A stretch of DNA of 49,018 bases from HGM05190 sp964394205 (lineage in GTDB: Bacteria > Bacteroidota > Bacteroidia > Bacteroidales > Muribaculaceae). The notes beneath the pieces were generated by a model that saw only the letters and a program-made list of their open reading frames with translations, was not told the origin of the DNA and did no database searches. The stretch spans positions 1 through 49,018 of the forward strand of contig CAYMVS010000011.1 in NCBI GenBank assembly GCA_964394205.1, written 5' to 3'. Below are positions 25,953 to 34,006 of this stretch, in pieces (position 1 is the first letter of the stretch; every line of letters begins with the position of its first letter). The translations under genes and the position numbers were made by a program.

Positions 25953-26617
25953 CAATAGTACGTTATGTCGCGTTTGTCAAGCATGTAAAACACTCGCGCT
26001 TTCTTTCCGGGAGACTGCACGGTCCAAACCGTCAGTCGCTCGGTCCAGTTCCCCTTGTCGTCGCTTTTCAGCACCACGTTGTGGGCCGAGGTCACTCCGG
26101 TCACTCCGGCCAGGGGCGTCGTTGTCTGCCCGACAATGTTACCAAGACTGTCGCGCACCGATGTCACCATCTCGCCTCGACCGGTGATAAACATAGTGTA
26201 GGGATTTTCATAGTCATACATCAAAGTGTCACGTAAAAATCCACCGTGAACACCTTTTGCATTTGGAGTGCTGTCTGCCCAACGCACAACACGTCCCAAC
26301 GAGTCGCGACTCACACTTTCATGCTCCTTTTTCAGATAATGATGACGCTTGTCAAACTCAAATAAGACAGGCTTCCAGCCTGCCGCCGTGTCAATCGACA
26401 CCTGACCCTCGGGGGTGATATCCACTTTATAATATGTTGTGCGCTCACAGCTCTTCACGTCGCCATGCAGTTCAAACAAAGGCAAGTCGCTCGCACGCTT
26501 TACAACTTGAATCTCTTCAGCCGGGTCATCATTTTCATTTGACTCACCGTTGCAAGCCACTGTCGTGCACAACATCAGCGCCATCGTTGCTGACAAACAA
26601 AGATTAATCCGTTTCAT
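25952..26617 (-). CDS. Lipoprotein of unknown function
   Basis: A 221-residue predicted lipoprotein. MKRINLCLSATMALMLCTTVACNG is a type II signal peptide with lipobox TVAC; the mature N-terminus is Glu/Asp/Asn-rich (ESNENDDPAEE), which in Bacteroidota can act as a surface-export signal. The body is beta-rich with repeated short units such as GEMVTSVRDSLGNIVGQTT and RDSLGRVVRWAD, reminiscent of RHS/YD-like strand repeats, but I do not recognise a family. I chose the ATG at 26617 because a -7 box lies just upstream; a longer frame to 26653 overlaps that promoter. ATGA overlap with the TrmH-type gene implies a two-gene operon. Confidence 0.75.
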   Translation of the reverse strand: MKRINLCLSATMALMLCTTVACNGESNENDDPAEEIQVVKRASDLPLFELHGDVKSCERTTYYKVDITPEGQVSIDTAAGWKPVLFEFDKRHHYLKKEHESVSRDSLGRVVRWADSTPNAKGVHGGFLRDTLMYDYENPYTMFITGRGEMVTSVRDSLGNIVGQTTTPLAGVTGVTSAHNVVLKSDDKGNWTERLTVWTVQSPGKKARVFYMLDKRDITYY

Positions 26618-26622
26618 GGCCA

Positions 26623-26653
26623 CAAAAGTATGTATATTCCGACAAACATACAA
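26623..26653 (-). promoter_or_regulatory. Promoter for the lipoprotein-trmH pair
   Basis: Minus strand: TTG at 26653-26651 and TACTTTTG at 26630-26623, 20 nt apart. The -7 box ends 5 nt before the ATG at 26617, again predicting a leaderless transcript. Confidence 0.65.
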
Positions 26654-26681
26654 TTAGACCTGAGAAAATCAAACGAAAAAT

Positions 26682-26712
26682 TTTGGCAAATGCAAAAATT
26701 ATTCTACCTTTG
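26682..26712 (+). promoter_or_regulatory. Promoter for tRNA-Gly
   Basis: TTTG at 26682-26685 and TACCTTTG at 26705-26712 are 19 nt apart; the tRNA starts 24 nt after the -7 box. Confidence 0.75.
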
Positions 26713-26736
26713 CCGGTGCAAAAGCCCAATCAACAG

Positions 26737-26809
26737 GCGGCAGTAGCTCAGTTGGTAGAGCATCAGCTTCCCAAGCTGAGGGTCGCGAGTTCGAGCCTCG
26801 TTTGCCGCT
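26737..26809 (+). tRNA. tRNA-Gly (anticodon CCC)
   Basis: A 73-nt cloverleaf: acceptor GCGGCAG pairs with TTGCCGC (one G-T), the D-arm is GCTC...GAGC, the anticodon stem TCAGC/GCTGA encloses the loop TTCCCAA giving anticodon CCC for glycine codon GGG, and the T-arm is GCGAG TTCGAGC CTCGT. The discriminator base is T and CCA is not encoded. It has its own promoter and terminator. Confidence 0.95.
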
Positions 26810-26814
26810 CAATT

Positions 26815-26857
26815 AAAAGTCAAGCATTTAGGTCGTCCAAATGCTTGACTTTTTTTA
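26815..26857 (+). terminator. Terminator after tRNA-Gly
   Basis: AAAAGTCAAGCATTT (26815-26829) pairs with AAATGCTTGACTTTT (from 26839), with a 9-nt loop, and runs into seven T. Being A/T flanked on both sides it can also serve the convergent nitroreductase gene. Confidence 0.88.
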
Positions 26858-26871
26858 TAATTGGAGATTGA

Positions 26872-27429
26872 CTACAGTCGATTGAAATGTATCCGCTCGG
26901 GGTGCCATTTGTCGATGGGGGTTCGCTCAGACACGGGGTGGCCTATCGGGATAAGGTTGAAGGGAACGAGGGTATCGTCGATATTCAAGATTTTCCTGAC
27001 AGGCTCAATCCTGTCATCATGGGGAAAGAGGCAGGTCCAGACACCACCCAGCCCTATCGCATTGGCGGCGAGAAGAATGTTCTCGGCCGCCGCCGAGCAG
27101 TCCTGTTCCCAAAGGATATCGTCGGCGCCCTCGAGCATGCGGGCACGGTTACCGCAGACAATGATGGCCAACGGAGCCTTGGCAGCCATCTTGGCATAGG
27201 GCAATGCATCGGCAAGCCGGCTCAGCAACTCCTTGTCGTCAACCACGATAAACTCCCACGGTTGCTTGTTGACCCCGGTAGGAGCCGCCATTGCCGCTCT
27301 GAGTAACGCGGTCAGCTGGCCGTCAGTGACAGCCTCGTCGGTAAATTTTCTAATACTGATTCTGGTGAGGATATTCTTATAGGCGGGATTTTCAACAATC
27401 TCGCTCGGTAGGTTTTCAGTAATTTTCAT
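26872..27429 (-). CDS. Nitroreductase family flavoprotein
   Basis: A 185-residue FMN-binding oxidoreductase. RISIRKFTDEAV is the N-terminal FMN-phosphate motif (R-S-x-R-x-F type), AAMAAPTGVNKQPWEFIVV is the conserved flavin region and AIGLGGVWTCLFP the dimer/flavin C-terminal region. Such proteins reduce nitro-aromatics, quinones or other acceptors using NAD(P)H; true substrate unknown. It lies 34 nt downstream of the PFOR-like gene on the same strand with no terminator visible between, so it may be co-transcribed and linked to the redox balance of that enzyme. Confidence 0.9.
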   Translation of the reverse strand: MKITENLPSEIVENPAYKNILTRISIRKFTDEAVTDGQLTALLRAAMAAPTGVNKQPWEFIVVDDKELLSRLADALPYAKMAAKAPLAIIVCGNRARMLEGADDILWEQDCSAAAENILLAANAIGLGGVWTCLFPHDDRIEPVRKILNIDDTLVPFNLIPIGHPVSERTPIDKWHPERIHFNRL

Positions 27430-27463
27430 TTTCTCTTATATTTTATTATATATTGAATATTGA

Positions 27464-30400
27464 TTATTGCTTGAGGTTGATAGACGCCGTCAGCAAGTTG
27501 TAGACCGACAAAGCGTGGTCACGCAATCGCGGCTGCAAAACGGCGGCCTCGGTCGGGTCAACCATCTTGAGGTCGGCATATCGGTCCTCACGATTGATAA
27601 ACGGCAGGAAGTTATCTGCTACCGGGGCAGCCTGGTCGACAGTAAGCTGTGGCTGTGCCGACGGATTAAAGCGATAAAGGTTCCAATAACCTGTTTTGAC
27701 AGCGTCACGCTCCTGAATGATGGAATGGCTCATACCGGTGCGCAACCCGTGATTGATACAGGGACAGTAGGCGATGACGATCGACGGGCCCTGATATGCC
27801 TCGGCCTCACGCAAAGCATTGATAGCCTGCTGGAAATTACCTCCGAGCGAGATTGAGGCTACATACACGGTGCCGTAGGTCATCATCATGCGACCAAGAT
27901 CTTTCTTTACAGTCCGTTTCCCGTCAGGGGCATATTTTGCCACGGCACTAAGCGGTGTCGCTTTTGACATCTGGCCGCCGGTATTTGAGTAGCACTCGGT
28001 GTCCATCACCAAGATGTTGATATTCTTGCCCGATGCGAGCACATGGTCAAGACCGGCAAAGCCGATGTCGTAGGCCCATCCGTCGCCACCTATCGCCCAA
28101 ATTGATTTTGCACCGAGCAGGTCGGCGCCCTGTGAGAGGGTCTTTGCATCGGTATTATCGGCCATCTCGGCAAGCAGTGGCAACAGAGCATCGGCAGCCT
28201 GTTGTGATTTGTCGAGGTCATCCTTAGAGTCAAGCCAACTGTCGAGAGCCGCCTTGAGCGTCAGGTCGACCCCCTGGGTGTCCGACAGATTTTTAGCTGC
28301 GGTCACAAGGCGATCACGCTGTTGCTCAATGGCAGTGGCTATACCGAATCCAAACTCGGCATTGTCTTCAAACAACGAGTTACCCCATGCCGGGCCATGC
28401 CCCTTGGCATTGACTGTCCAGGGATTGCCGGGGAAGTCGGCGCCATAGATTGAACTGCAGCCGGTGGCGTTGGCTATAATAAGCCGCGATCCAAATAGCT
28501 GAGTGAGAAGCTTGATGTAGGGAGTCTCGCCACAGCCGCCACAAGCGCCCGAAAATTCAAAGAGCGGTTTCTGCAACTGGCTGCCCTGAACGGTGAAGCG
28601 TGACAACAGATTATCCTTAAGCGTCACTTTCTGCTGAGTGTATTCCAACAACTTCACCTGAGCATCGCGGTCTTGCTGCAACGGAACCATCGACAGGGCA
28701 TGACCGGGACACACCGTGGCACATGAGGCACAACCGGTGCAGTCGTCGGGATAAACCTGAATACGGAAGAAATTGCCTGCAAGATTGCCGTGGGCCGGTT
28801 TGGTGAGAAAATCGGCCGGCGCGGAATCCTTCTCAGCCTGTGTAAGTACCACCGGCCTGATCGCTGCATGAGAGCAAACAAGCGAGCACTCGGTGCACTC
28901 GATGCAGGTCGCCGGGTTCCAGTGAGGTATATTGATAGCCACGCGCCGGTGCTCGTAGGCCGTTGTGCCCATCGGCATGGTTCCGTCGGGATTGAAGAGC
29001 GACACCGGCAATTTATCACCTTCAAGGGCATTGCACGGGCGGGCAATCTTGGCAACAAAGTCGGGTAAACTTTCGGCGGGTTGAGGCTCATCGGCAGCAT
29101 CGGCCCACTCCGAAGGGTAATCAATAGGAGTCACCGCCCCGATAGCCTTGTCAATTGCCGCCAGATTATTGGCCACAACCTCTCCACCCTCATGACTGTA
29201 GGTGGTTGAGACAATCTGCTTGAAGTGCTCTATGGCCTGATCATAGTCTATACCCGGGGCAAGGTGGAAAAAGACGGCCTCCATTATCGTGTTTATGCGG
29301 GCCCCGAGATTGACCGACGCCGCGATGGCCGCTGCGTCAATATTATAGACTTTCAGCTTAAGACGGGCGATTTTCCTCTTCATCGCGGCCGGCAGAGCCG
29401 CGCCCATCTCTTCAACGGTGTTCCATCGCGAGTTTAGCACGAATGTGCCGCCCGGCTTGATATTCTCAAGCAAATCATACCGGTTGACGTAAGTGTCTTT
29501 GTGACAGCCTATATAATCGGCATTGATGATGTTAAACTCACTCTCGATCGGGTTGGCGCTGTAGCGAAGTTGGGAGATAGTGTAGCCGCCCGATTTTTTT
29601 GCCGAATAGTTAAAGAATGCCTGGGTGTAAAAGCCCGACGTGTCGTTGATCACCGTCGCTGCCTGCTTTGTGGCACCCACTGTGCCGTCGCTTCCAAAGC
29701 CATAAAACTGAGCCTGGACAACATCGGCCGGCGTTGTGTCAACCGACTGATTGACAACAAGCGACAGGTTGGTCACATCGTCATCAATCCCGATCGTAAA
29801 CTCCCGTTTAGGCTCGGCGAGCGACAGCTCGTCAAAGACAGCGATAGCCATCGACGGGTTGAAATCTTTACTTGCCAGTCCATAACGGCCACCTATGACC
29901 TTGACATCTCCCCTACCACCGACAGCCATCGCCGTCACAACATCTTTAAACAGCGGCTCGCCACCGGCTCCCGGCTCTTTGGTGCGGTCGAGCACGGCTA
30001 TAGCCTTCACCGTCGGGGGGATGACCGACAGCAAAGCCGTCGCGTCAAAAGGCCGATAAAGGTGCACACTGACGACACCGGTTTTTTCACCTCTTTTATT
30101 AAGGTAGGCCACCGTTTCGGCCAATACCTTGGTCGATGTGCCGATCGCGATGACAACGCGGTCGGCATCGGCAGCTCCATAATAGTCAAAGAGCTGATAC
30201 TGACGACCGGTGATGGCGGCGACACGGTTCATAGCCTCCTGAACGACTGAGGGGAAACGGTTGTAATAGCTGTTTGCCGCCTCGCGGTTCTGGAAATAGA
30301 CATCCGAGTTCTGTGCCGAGCCTCTCAGGTCAGGGTGCCTCGGGTTCATGCCCCGTTTTCTGAACGCCTCCACATTATCCCAATTGACCAGTGGCCTCAT

Positions 30401-30967
30401 CTGCTCATAATCAATCACCTCGATAGAGGCCATCTCGTTTGACGTGCGCCATCCGTCCATGATATGCAGCACCGGCACGCGACCGTCGATAGCCGCCAGA
30501 TGGGCCACCAGGGCCAGATCCATAGTCTCCTGGACCGAGGCCGAGGCGAGCATGGCAAAACCGGTGGCGCGACAGGCCATGACATCCTGATGGTCGCCAA
30601 AGATTGACAGGGCGTGGGTGGCAAGCGAGCGGCAGCCGACATGAAAGACGGCGGGCAACAGTTCACCCGAAATCTTATACATATTGGGGATCATCAGCAT
30701 GAGCCCCTGTGATGAGGTGAAAGTTGTTGCAAGGGCACCGGCGGCAAGAGCCCCATGAGTGGCGCCGGCGGCTCCAAGCTCGCTCTCCATCTCCTGAACG
30801 TCGAGTGCCTGTCCCATCAGGTTTTTACGACCTTGCAGACCCCATTTGACGGCAGTATCGCCCATTGAGGCTATCGGGGTTATAGGATAGATGGTAGCGA
30901 CATCGCTAAGTGCAAATGCCACATGAGCGGCGGCGGTGCAACCGTCCATTATCTCTCTTTTTGACAT
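27464..30967 (-). CDS. Divergent pyruvate:ferredoxin oxidoreductase-like enzyme
   Basis: A 1167-residue single-chain 2-oxoacid:ferredoxin oxidoreductase. Domain order is canonical: N-terminal substrate/pyrimidine domain, transketolase C-like domain, CoA domain, a two-cluster ferredoxin domain (CIECTECSLVC and CTGCASCATVC, about residues 685-755) and a C-terminal TPP domain with GGCGETPY and NATGCSSIYG plus a late GDGWAYDIGF and cluster-ligand Cys (CYSNTGGQ region and CPCINHG). Several usually fixed loops differ: YPITPIASMGD instead of YPITPSSPMAE, LHIMDGWRTSNE instead of xxFFDGFRTSHE, and GADFPGNPWTVNAKG instead of the GGSAPSTPYxTN type. These line the substrate and TPP pocket in known PFORs, so 2-oxoacid specificity may differ. 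It sits downstream of the oxalate genes. Calling it NifJ/PFOR is safe as family, not as reaction. Confidence 0.85.
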   Translation of the reverse strand: MSKREIMDGCTAAAHVAFALSDVATIYPITPIASMGDTAVKWGLQGRKNLMGQALDVQEMESELGAAGATHGALAAGALATTFTSSQGLMLMIPNMYKISGELLPAVFHVGCRSLATHALSIFGDHQDVMACRATGFAMLASASVQETMDLALVAHLAAIDGRVPVLHIMDGWRTSNEMASIEVIDYEQMRPLVNWDNVEAFRKRGMNPRHPDLRGSAQNSDVYFQNREAANSYYNRFPSVVQEAMNRVAAITGRQYQLFDYYGAADADRVVIAIGTSTKVLAETVAYLNKRGEKTGVVSVHLYRPFDATALLSVIPPTVKAIAVLDRTKEPGAGGEPLFKDVVTAMAVGGRGDVKVIGGRYGLASKDFNPSMAIAVFDELSLAEPKREFTIGIDDDVTNLSLVVNQSVDTTPADVVQAQFYGFGSDGTVGATKQAATVINDTSGFYTQAFFNYSAKKSGGYTISQLRYSANPIESEFNIINADYIGCHKDTYVNRYDLLENIKPGGTFVLNSRWNTVEEMGAALPAAMKRKIARLKLKVYNIDAAAIAASVNLGARINTIMEAVFFHLAPGIDYDQAIEHFKQIVSTTYSHEGGEVVANNLAAIDKAIGAVTPIDYPSEWADAADEPQPAESLPDFVAKIARPCNALEGDKLPVSLFNPDGTMPMGTTAYEHRRVAINIPHWNPATCIECTECSLVCSHAAIRPVVLTQAEKDSAPADFLTKPAHGNLAGNFFRIQVYPDDCTGCASCATVCPGHALSMVPLQQDRDAQVKLLEYTQQKVTLKDNLLSRFTVQGSQLQKPLFEFSGACGGCGETPYIKLLTQLFGSRLIIANATGCSSIYGADFPGNPWTVNAKGHGPAWGNSLFEDNAEFGFGIATAIEQQRDRLVTAAKNLSDTQGVDLTLKAALDSWLDSKDDLDKSQQAADALLPLLAEMADNTDAKTLSQGADLLGAKSIWAIGGDGWAYDIGFAGLDHVLASGKNINILVMDTECYSNTGGQMSKATPLSAVAKYAPDGKRTVKKDLGRMMMTYGTVYVASISLGGNFQQAINALREAEAYQGPSIVIAYCPCINHGLRTGMSHSIIQERDAVKTGYWNLYRFNPSAQPQLTVDQAAPVADNFLPFINREDRYADLKMVDPTEAAVLQPRLRDHALSVYNLLTASINLKQ

Positions 30968-30988
30968 ATTTTATCCAACTTTAAATAG

Positions 30989-31027
30989 TCAAGTTTCTCA
31001 AGACATAACATCGCTTGAGAAACTTGA
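30989..31027 (-). other. 14-bp hairpin between carrier and PFOR-like genes
   Basis: TCAAGTTTCTCAAG (30989-31002) is perfectly complementary to CTTGAGAAACTTGA (31014-31027), loop 11 nt. On the minus strand it lies 25 nt after the carrier stop and 21 nt before the PFOR-like ATG. No T-run follows, so it is not a standard terminator; an attenuating, mRNA-stabilising or protein-binding role is possible. Confidence 0.75.
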
Positions 31028-31052
31028 TTATCGGTTAATTACTTAATAGCTC

Positions 31053-32036
31053 TTATGCCATGGGGAACATTTGCAGTGACAGGTCGGTCAGCCATATCCA
31101 CAGCGGGCAGAACCCGATGAAGAGGATGACACTGAGGGTCAACGACGATGTACCGGTTGCAACATAAGTGTCGTTCTCGTCGGCAATGATGATACCCGAG
31201 AAGGCTGGTGGCAGTGCACAGGCGACAACCAACATTTTAAGGTTGAGGGGATCCATGTGGCAAACGAGACCTAAGATCAGCACAAACAGCGGCATTACAA
31301 TCATCTTCATAATCGAACCGAGCACTACCTGCCAGTTGATTGAGAACTTGATTGACGACAGGGTAATACCGGCCGAGAAGACGGCCATTGATGCGTTAGC
31401 CTTTGCAATAAGGTCAAACGAAGGGCTGAGCTCTTTGGGCCAAGGGATACCGGCGAGCACCCAGACGACGGCCAGGATAGGAGCCCACGCAACAGGCTGT
31501 GCAAGAGCGTGGAGCACAGGTTTCCAGGCACTCTCTTTCTTTGTTGACCCGGGTTGCTGTTTTTCAAGCGAGGCGTTCATCAATGAAAGACCGACAGGGA
31601 TACCGACTGCATTGACCACGATACCGACAATGGCGACGACAAGCGCTACAGTGGGCGATGTGCCAAAGATAGGCTCAAGAACTGCAAATCCCAGGAAACC
31701 GATGGTAGGCGAACCACTGATCAAAGCCGAGATAGCAGCGTCGGCACCGGTGTTCTTCTTGAAGCAATATTTAAATACAAAGTAGACCAACATGAAACAA
31801 ACCATGATGCCGACAAGTGACACGAGGGTCAGTTTAAGGTCCTTTACAAGCATCTCTCGGGTTGCCCCGACAATAGATACAAACAATGCGGCGGGAAGAG
31901 CGTAGTCAAGCACAACCTTGTTGAACTTCTTGGCATCAGCACCCGTGAACGCTCCTTTCTTGCCCGAGATAAAACCGGCAAGCATCACAACGATGATCGG
32001 GACGATCGCATATAAGATGACGTGTGACAGATTCAT
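31053..32036 (-). CDS. AEC family carrier (YfdV-like), candidate oxalate/formate transporter
   Basis: A 327-residue inner-membrane protein with about 10 hydrophobic segments in two halves. The N-terminus VILYAIVPIIVVMLAGFISGKKG, LPAALFVSIVG and the mid-protein SPTIGFLGFAVL and C-terminal CALPPAFSGIIIADEN are typical of the auxin-efflux-carrier superfamily, which moves carboxylates such as malate. It is placed between oxc and the PFOR-like gene; E. coli keeps the AEC member YfdV beside its frc-oxc homologues yfdW-yfdU, so transport of oxalate, formate or both is a reasonable inference. The ATG at 32036 is used; a longer frame adds 18 residues that overlap the upstream hairpin. Confidence 0.85.
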   Translation of the reverse strand: MNLSHVILYAIVPIIVVMLAGFISGKKGAFTGADAKKFNKVVLDYALPAALFVSIVGATREMLVKDLKLTLVSLVGIMVCFMLVYFVFKYCFKKNTGADAAISALISGSPTIGFLGFAVLEPIFGTSPTVALVVAIVGIVVNAVGIPVGLSLMNASLEKQQPGSTKKESAWKPVLHALAQPVAWAPILAVVWVLAGIPWPKELSPSFDLIAKANASMAVFSAGITLSSIKFSINWQVVLGSIMKMIVMPLFVLILGLVCHMDPLNLKMLVVACALPPAFSGIIIADENDTYVATGTSSLTLSVILFIGFCPLWIWLTDLSLQMFPMA

Positions 32037-32057
32037 AACTTTAGATTTTAATAGTTG

Positions 32058-32123
32058 GTAAAAATCTTTAGCCCCCGCCCGAGGGTACACCTCACACAGA
32101 GGCTAAAGACCGTGGATTTTTAC
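32058..32123 (-). terminator. Hairpin terminator between oxc and the AEC gene
   Basis: On the minus strand TCTTTAGCC and GGCTAAAGA (plus-strand 32065-32073 and 32101-32109) form a 9-bp stem, with outer A/T arms at 32058-32064 and 32117-32123, followed by TTTTTAC. It starts 4 nt after the oxc stop and is a plausible intrinsic terminator or attenuator before the carrier gene. Confidence 0.7.
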
Positions 32124-32126
32124 AGA

Positions 32127-33884
32127 TTAAACAGTATAGTCAATTAATGGAGCGGGGTTAAGATAGCCAATGTGACCACTCTCGGCACCGGCGTCGGGCG
32201 ACAGCTGAACATCGATAATGGCAGGAGCCTTGGCGGCTATAGCCTCATTGAGAGCCTCGGTCAGCTGATCGGGGGTAGTGACATAATATCCTTTACCACC
32301 AAATGCCTCGGCAATCATATTGTATCGTGCATTGATATCAAGGGTAGTCGGAGCGGGATCATGCTCTACACGCGGGTCGGTCGAGGGGTTGACACCGGCG
32401 GCGTTGTAGATACCGCCATTGTTGAAGATGACAACCACAACAGGCAGTTTGAAACGGCAGACGGTGGCAAAATCCATTCCTGAGAAACCGAAAGCCGAGT
32501 CTCCCATGACGGCTACAACCTGCTTGCCTGTTGCGACAGCGGCACCGATTGTCGAGCCCATGCCCATGCCCATGATTGCCCAGGTGGCACAATCGACACG
32601 GTGGCGGGGCAGGCTCATGTTGACGGCATCACGGGTATCGTCGAGCGTGTTGGCACCCTCGTTGATAAGGATGATGTCGGGGTTTGACTCCAGGATAGGC
32701 TTGACAGCGCTCAGGGCACTCCAGTGGTTCATAGGCTGAACAGTCTTGGCGTCGGCGATACGCTGCGCAAACTTGGCGTTCTTGACCTTAGCCTCGGCCT
32801 GAAGTGAGCTGAGCCATGCAGGGTCGGTCGACATTGTCTTGCCTTGCATGGCGGCAAGAATCGCATCCAGGCTCTCGCCCAGGTCGCCGACAACCGGCGC
32901 GGCAATAGGAACATTGACATCAATCTCCTGGGCCTCGACATCAAGCTGAATAAACTTGATGGCAGGGTTCCACTTGCCTCGTCCAAACGACAGCATCCAG
33001 TTCAGTCGGGCACCAATCACCATGACAACATCACTCTTCTCCATGATGTCGCTGCGGCAAGACAGAGCGCTGTACTCGCCGTCGTCGGGCATCAGGCCCT
33101 TGGCCATTGACATCGGCAGATAAGGTATTTTGTAGGTCTCGATGAGGGTCTTGATCTTGTCGTCGACCTGAGCGTAGGCTGCACCCTTACCCAAAAGGAT
33201 GGCGGGACGCTTGGCCGAGGTCAATATCTCGACGGCACGCTCGACAGATGTCTTGTTGGGGGCAACCGGAGTGTAAACGTCAACGGGGTTATAGAACAAT
33301 TTCTCGGCATCCTCACGGTTCATGATTTCACCTAAGGCAGGTGTTGTCATGTCAATGTAGACGCCGCCGGGACGGCCTGACACCGCTGCACGGTAGGCAC
33401 GGGCCACAGCGCTCGGGATATCCTTGGCATAGCTGCAACGGAAAGCAGCCTTGACCAGAGGACGGGCCGTGTTAAGCTGATCGAGCTCCTCGTAGGTGCC
33501 CATCTTCATGTCGACCATCGTCGGGTCGGAGGCACCTGAAATTTGAATCATCGGGTAACAGTTGACGGTTGCATTGGCCGTTGCCGTCAAGCCGTTCATA
33601 AAGCCGAGCGACGACACGGTCAGCAGCACGCCAGGGGTCTTGGTCAGATAACCGTGGGTGGCAGCAGCCATGCCGGCCTGTTGCTCAAAACGGAAACCTA
33701 CATATTTAATACCAATCTTTTGCATGGCATAGGCAGTCTCGGTGACGGGAATGCCTATCAGGCCATATACGGTGTCAATGCCGACGCGACGCAGGGCCTC
33801 GGCCAGAATATACATGCCGGTAACCTGCTCGGGAAATTGAGGCTTGGCCGGGGTTGTAGCGGTGGGAGTGGTTGTTGTAGCCAT
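32127..33884 (-). CDS. oxc: Oxalyl-CoA decarboxylase
   Basis: A 585-residue TPP- and Mg-dependent enzyme that splits oxalyl-CoA to formyl-CoA and CO2. YGLIGIPVTETA, RFEQQAGMAAATHGY (catalytic-type Glu at about residue 67), LLGKGAAYAQVDDKI, MAKGLMPDDG, IGARLNWMLSFGRGKW, INEGANTLDDTRD and GDSAFGFSGMDF...NNGGIYN (the TPP GD-to-NN motif) all parallel Oxalobacter Oxc closely enough to separate it from acetolactate synthases. The extra N-terminal stretch of about 18 residues, MATTTTPTATTPAKPQ, is low in complexity and absent from the Oxalobacter protein. Preceded by frc and a terminator hairpin, followed by another hairpin and the carrier gene. Assignment as Oxc is secure by sequence plus frc linkage. 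Confidence 0.95.
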   Translation of the reverse strand: MATTTTPTATTPAKPQFPEQVTGMYILAEALRRVGIDTVYGLIGIPVTETAYAMQKIGIKYVGFRFEQQAGMAAATHGYLTKTPGVLLTVSSLGFMNGLTATANATVNCYPMIQISGASDPTMVDMKMGTYEELDQLNTARPLVKAAFRCSYAKDIPSAVARAYRAAVSGRPGGVYIDMTTPALGEIMNREDAEKLFYNPVDVYTPVAPNKTSVERAVEILTSAKRPAILLGKGAAYAQVDDKIKTLIETYKIPYLPMSMAKGLMPDDGEYSALSCRSDIMEKSDVVMVIGARLNWMLSFGRGKWNPAIKFIQLDVEAQEIDVNVPIAAPVVGDLGESLDAILAAMQGKTMSTDPAWLSSLQAEAKVKNAKFAQRIADAKTVQPMNHWSALSAVKPILESNPDIILINEGANTLDDTRDAVNMSLPRHRVDCATWAIMGMGMGSTIGAAVATGKQVVAVMGDSAFGFSGMDFATVCRFKLPVVVVIFNNGGIYNAAGVNPSTDPRVEHDPAPTTLDINARYNMIAEAFGGKGYYVTTPDQLTEALNEAIAAKAPAIIDVQLSPDAGAESGHIGYLNPAPLIDYTV

Positions 33885-33931
33885 GATGAATTGTGTGTTT
33901 ACTTTGAATTTTGGAAATGAGTTGAATTTTT

Positions 33932-33984
33932 AAAAAAGGTATCTTAAGAGTTTAAGAGCAAACCGGCTGATAAACTCTTAAGAT
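33932..33984 (-). terminator. Terminator between frc and oxc
   Basis: ATCTTAAGAGTTT (33941-33953) pairs exactly with AAACTCTTAAGAT (33972-33984), 13 bp extendable to 16 with flanking G-C and G-T pairs, loop 18 nt. Read on the minus strand it is followed by CCTTTTTTAA, i.e. six T, about 22 nt after the frc stop. oxc therefore needs read-through or its own promoter. Confidence 0.82.
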
Positions 33985-34006
33985 GCCATATTTTGAACAG
34001 TTTTGT

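Noticed and set aside
29501..30250. A 249-codon open frame on the + strand opposite the PFOR-like gene.
   Set aside because: It is a shadow of a conserved GC-rich coding region on the minus strand; its translation shows no family features and the opposite strand encodes a clear enzyme.
27464..30967. Naming the large enzyme an oxalate oxidoreductase.
   Set aside because: The known oxalate enzyme is a multi-subunit relative; this is a single chain of PFOR layout, and sequence alone does not show oxalate use. Kept as a hypothesis only.
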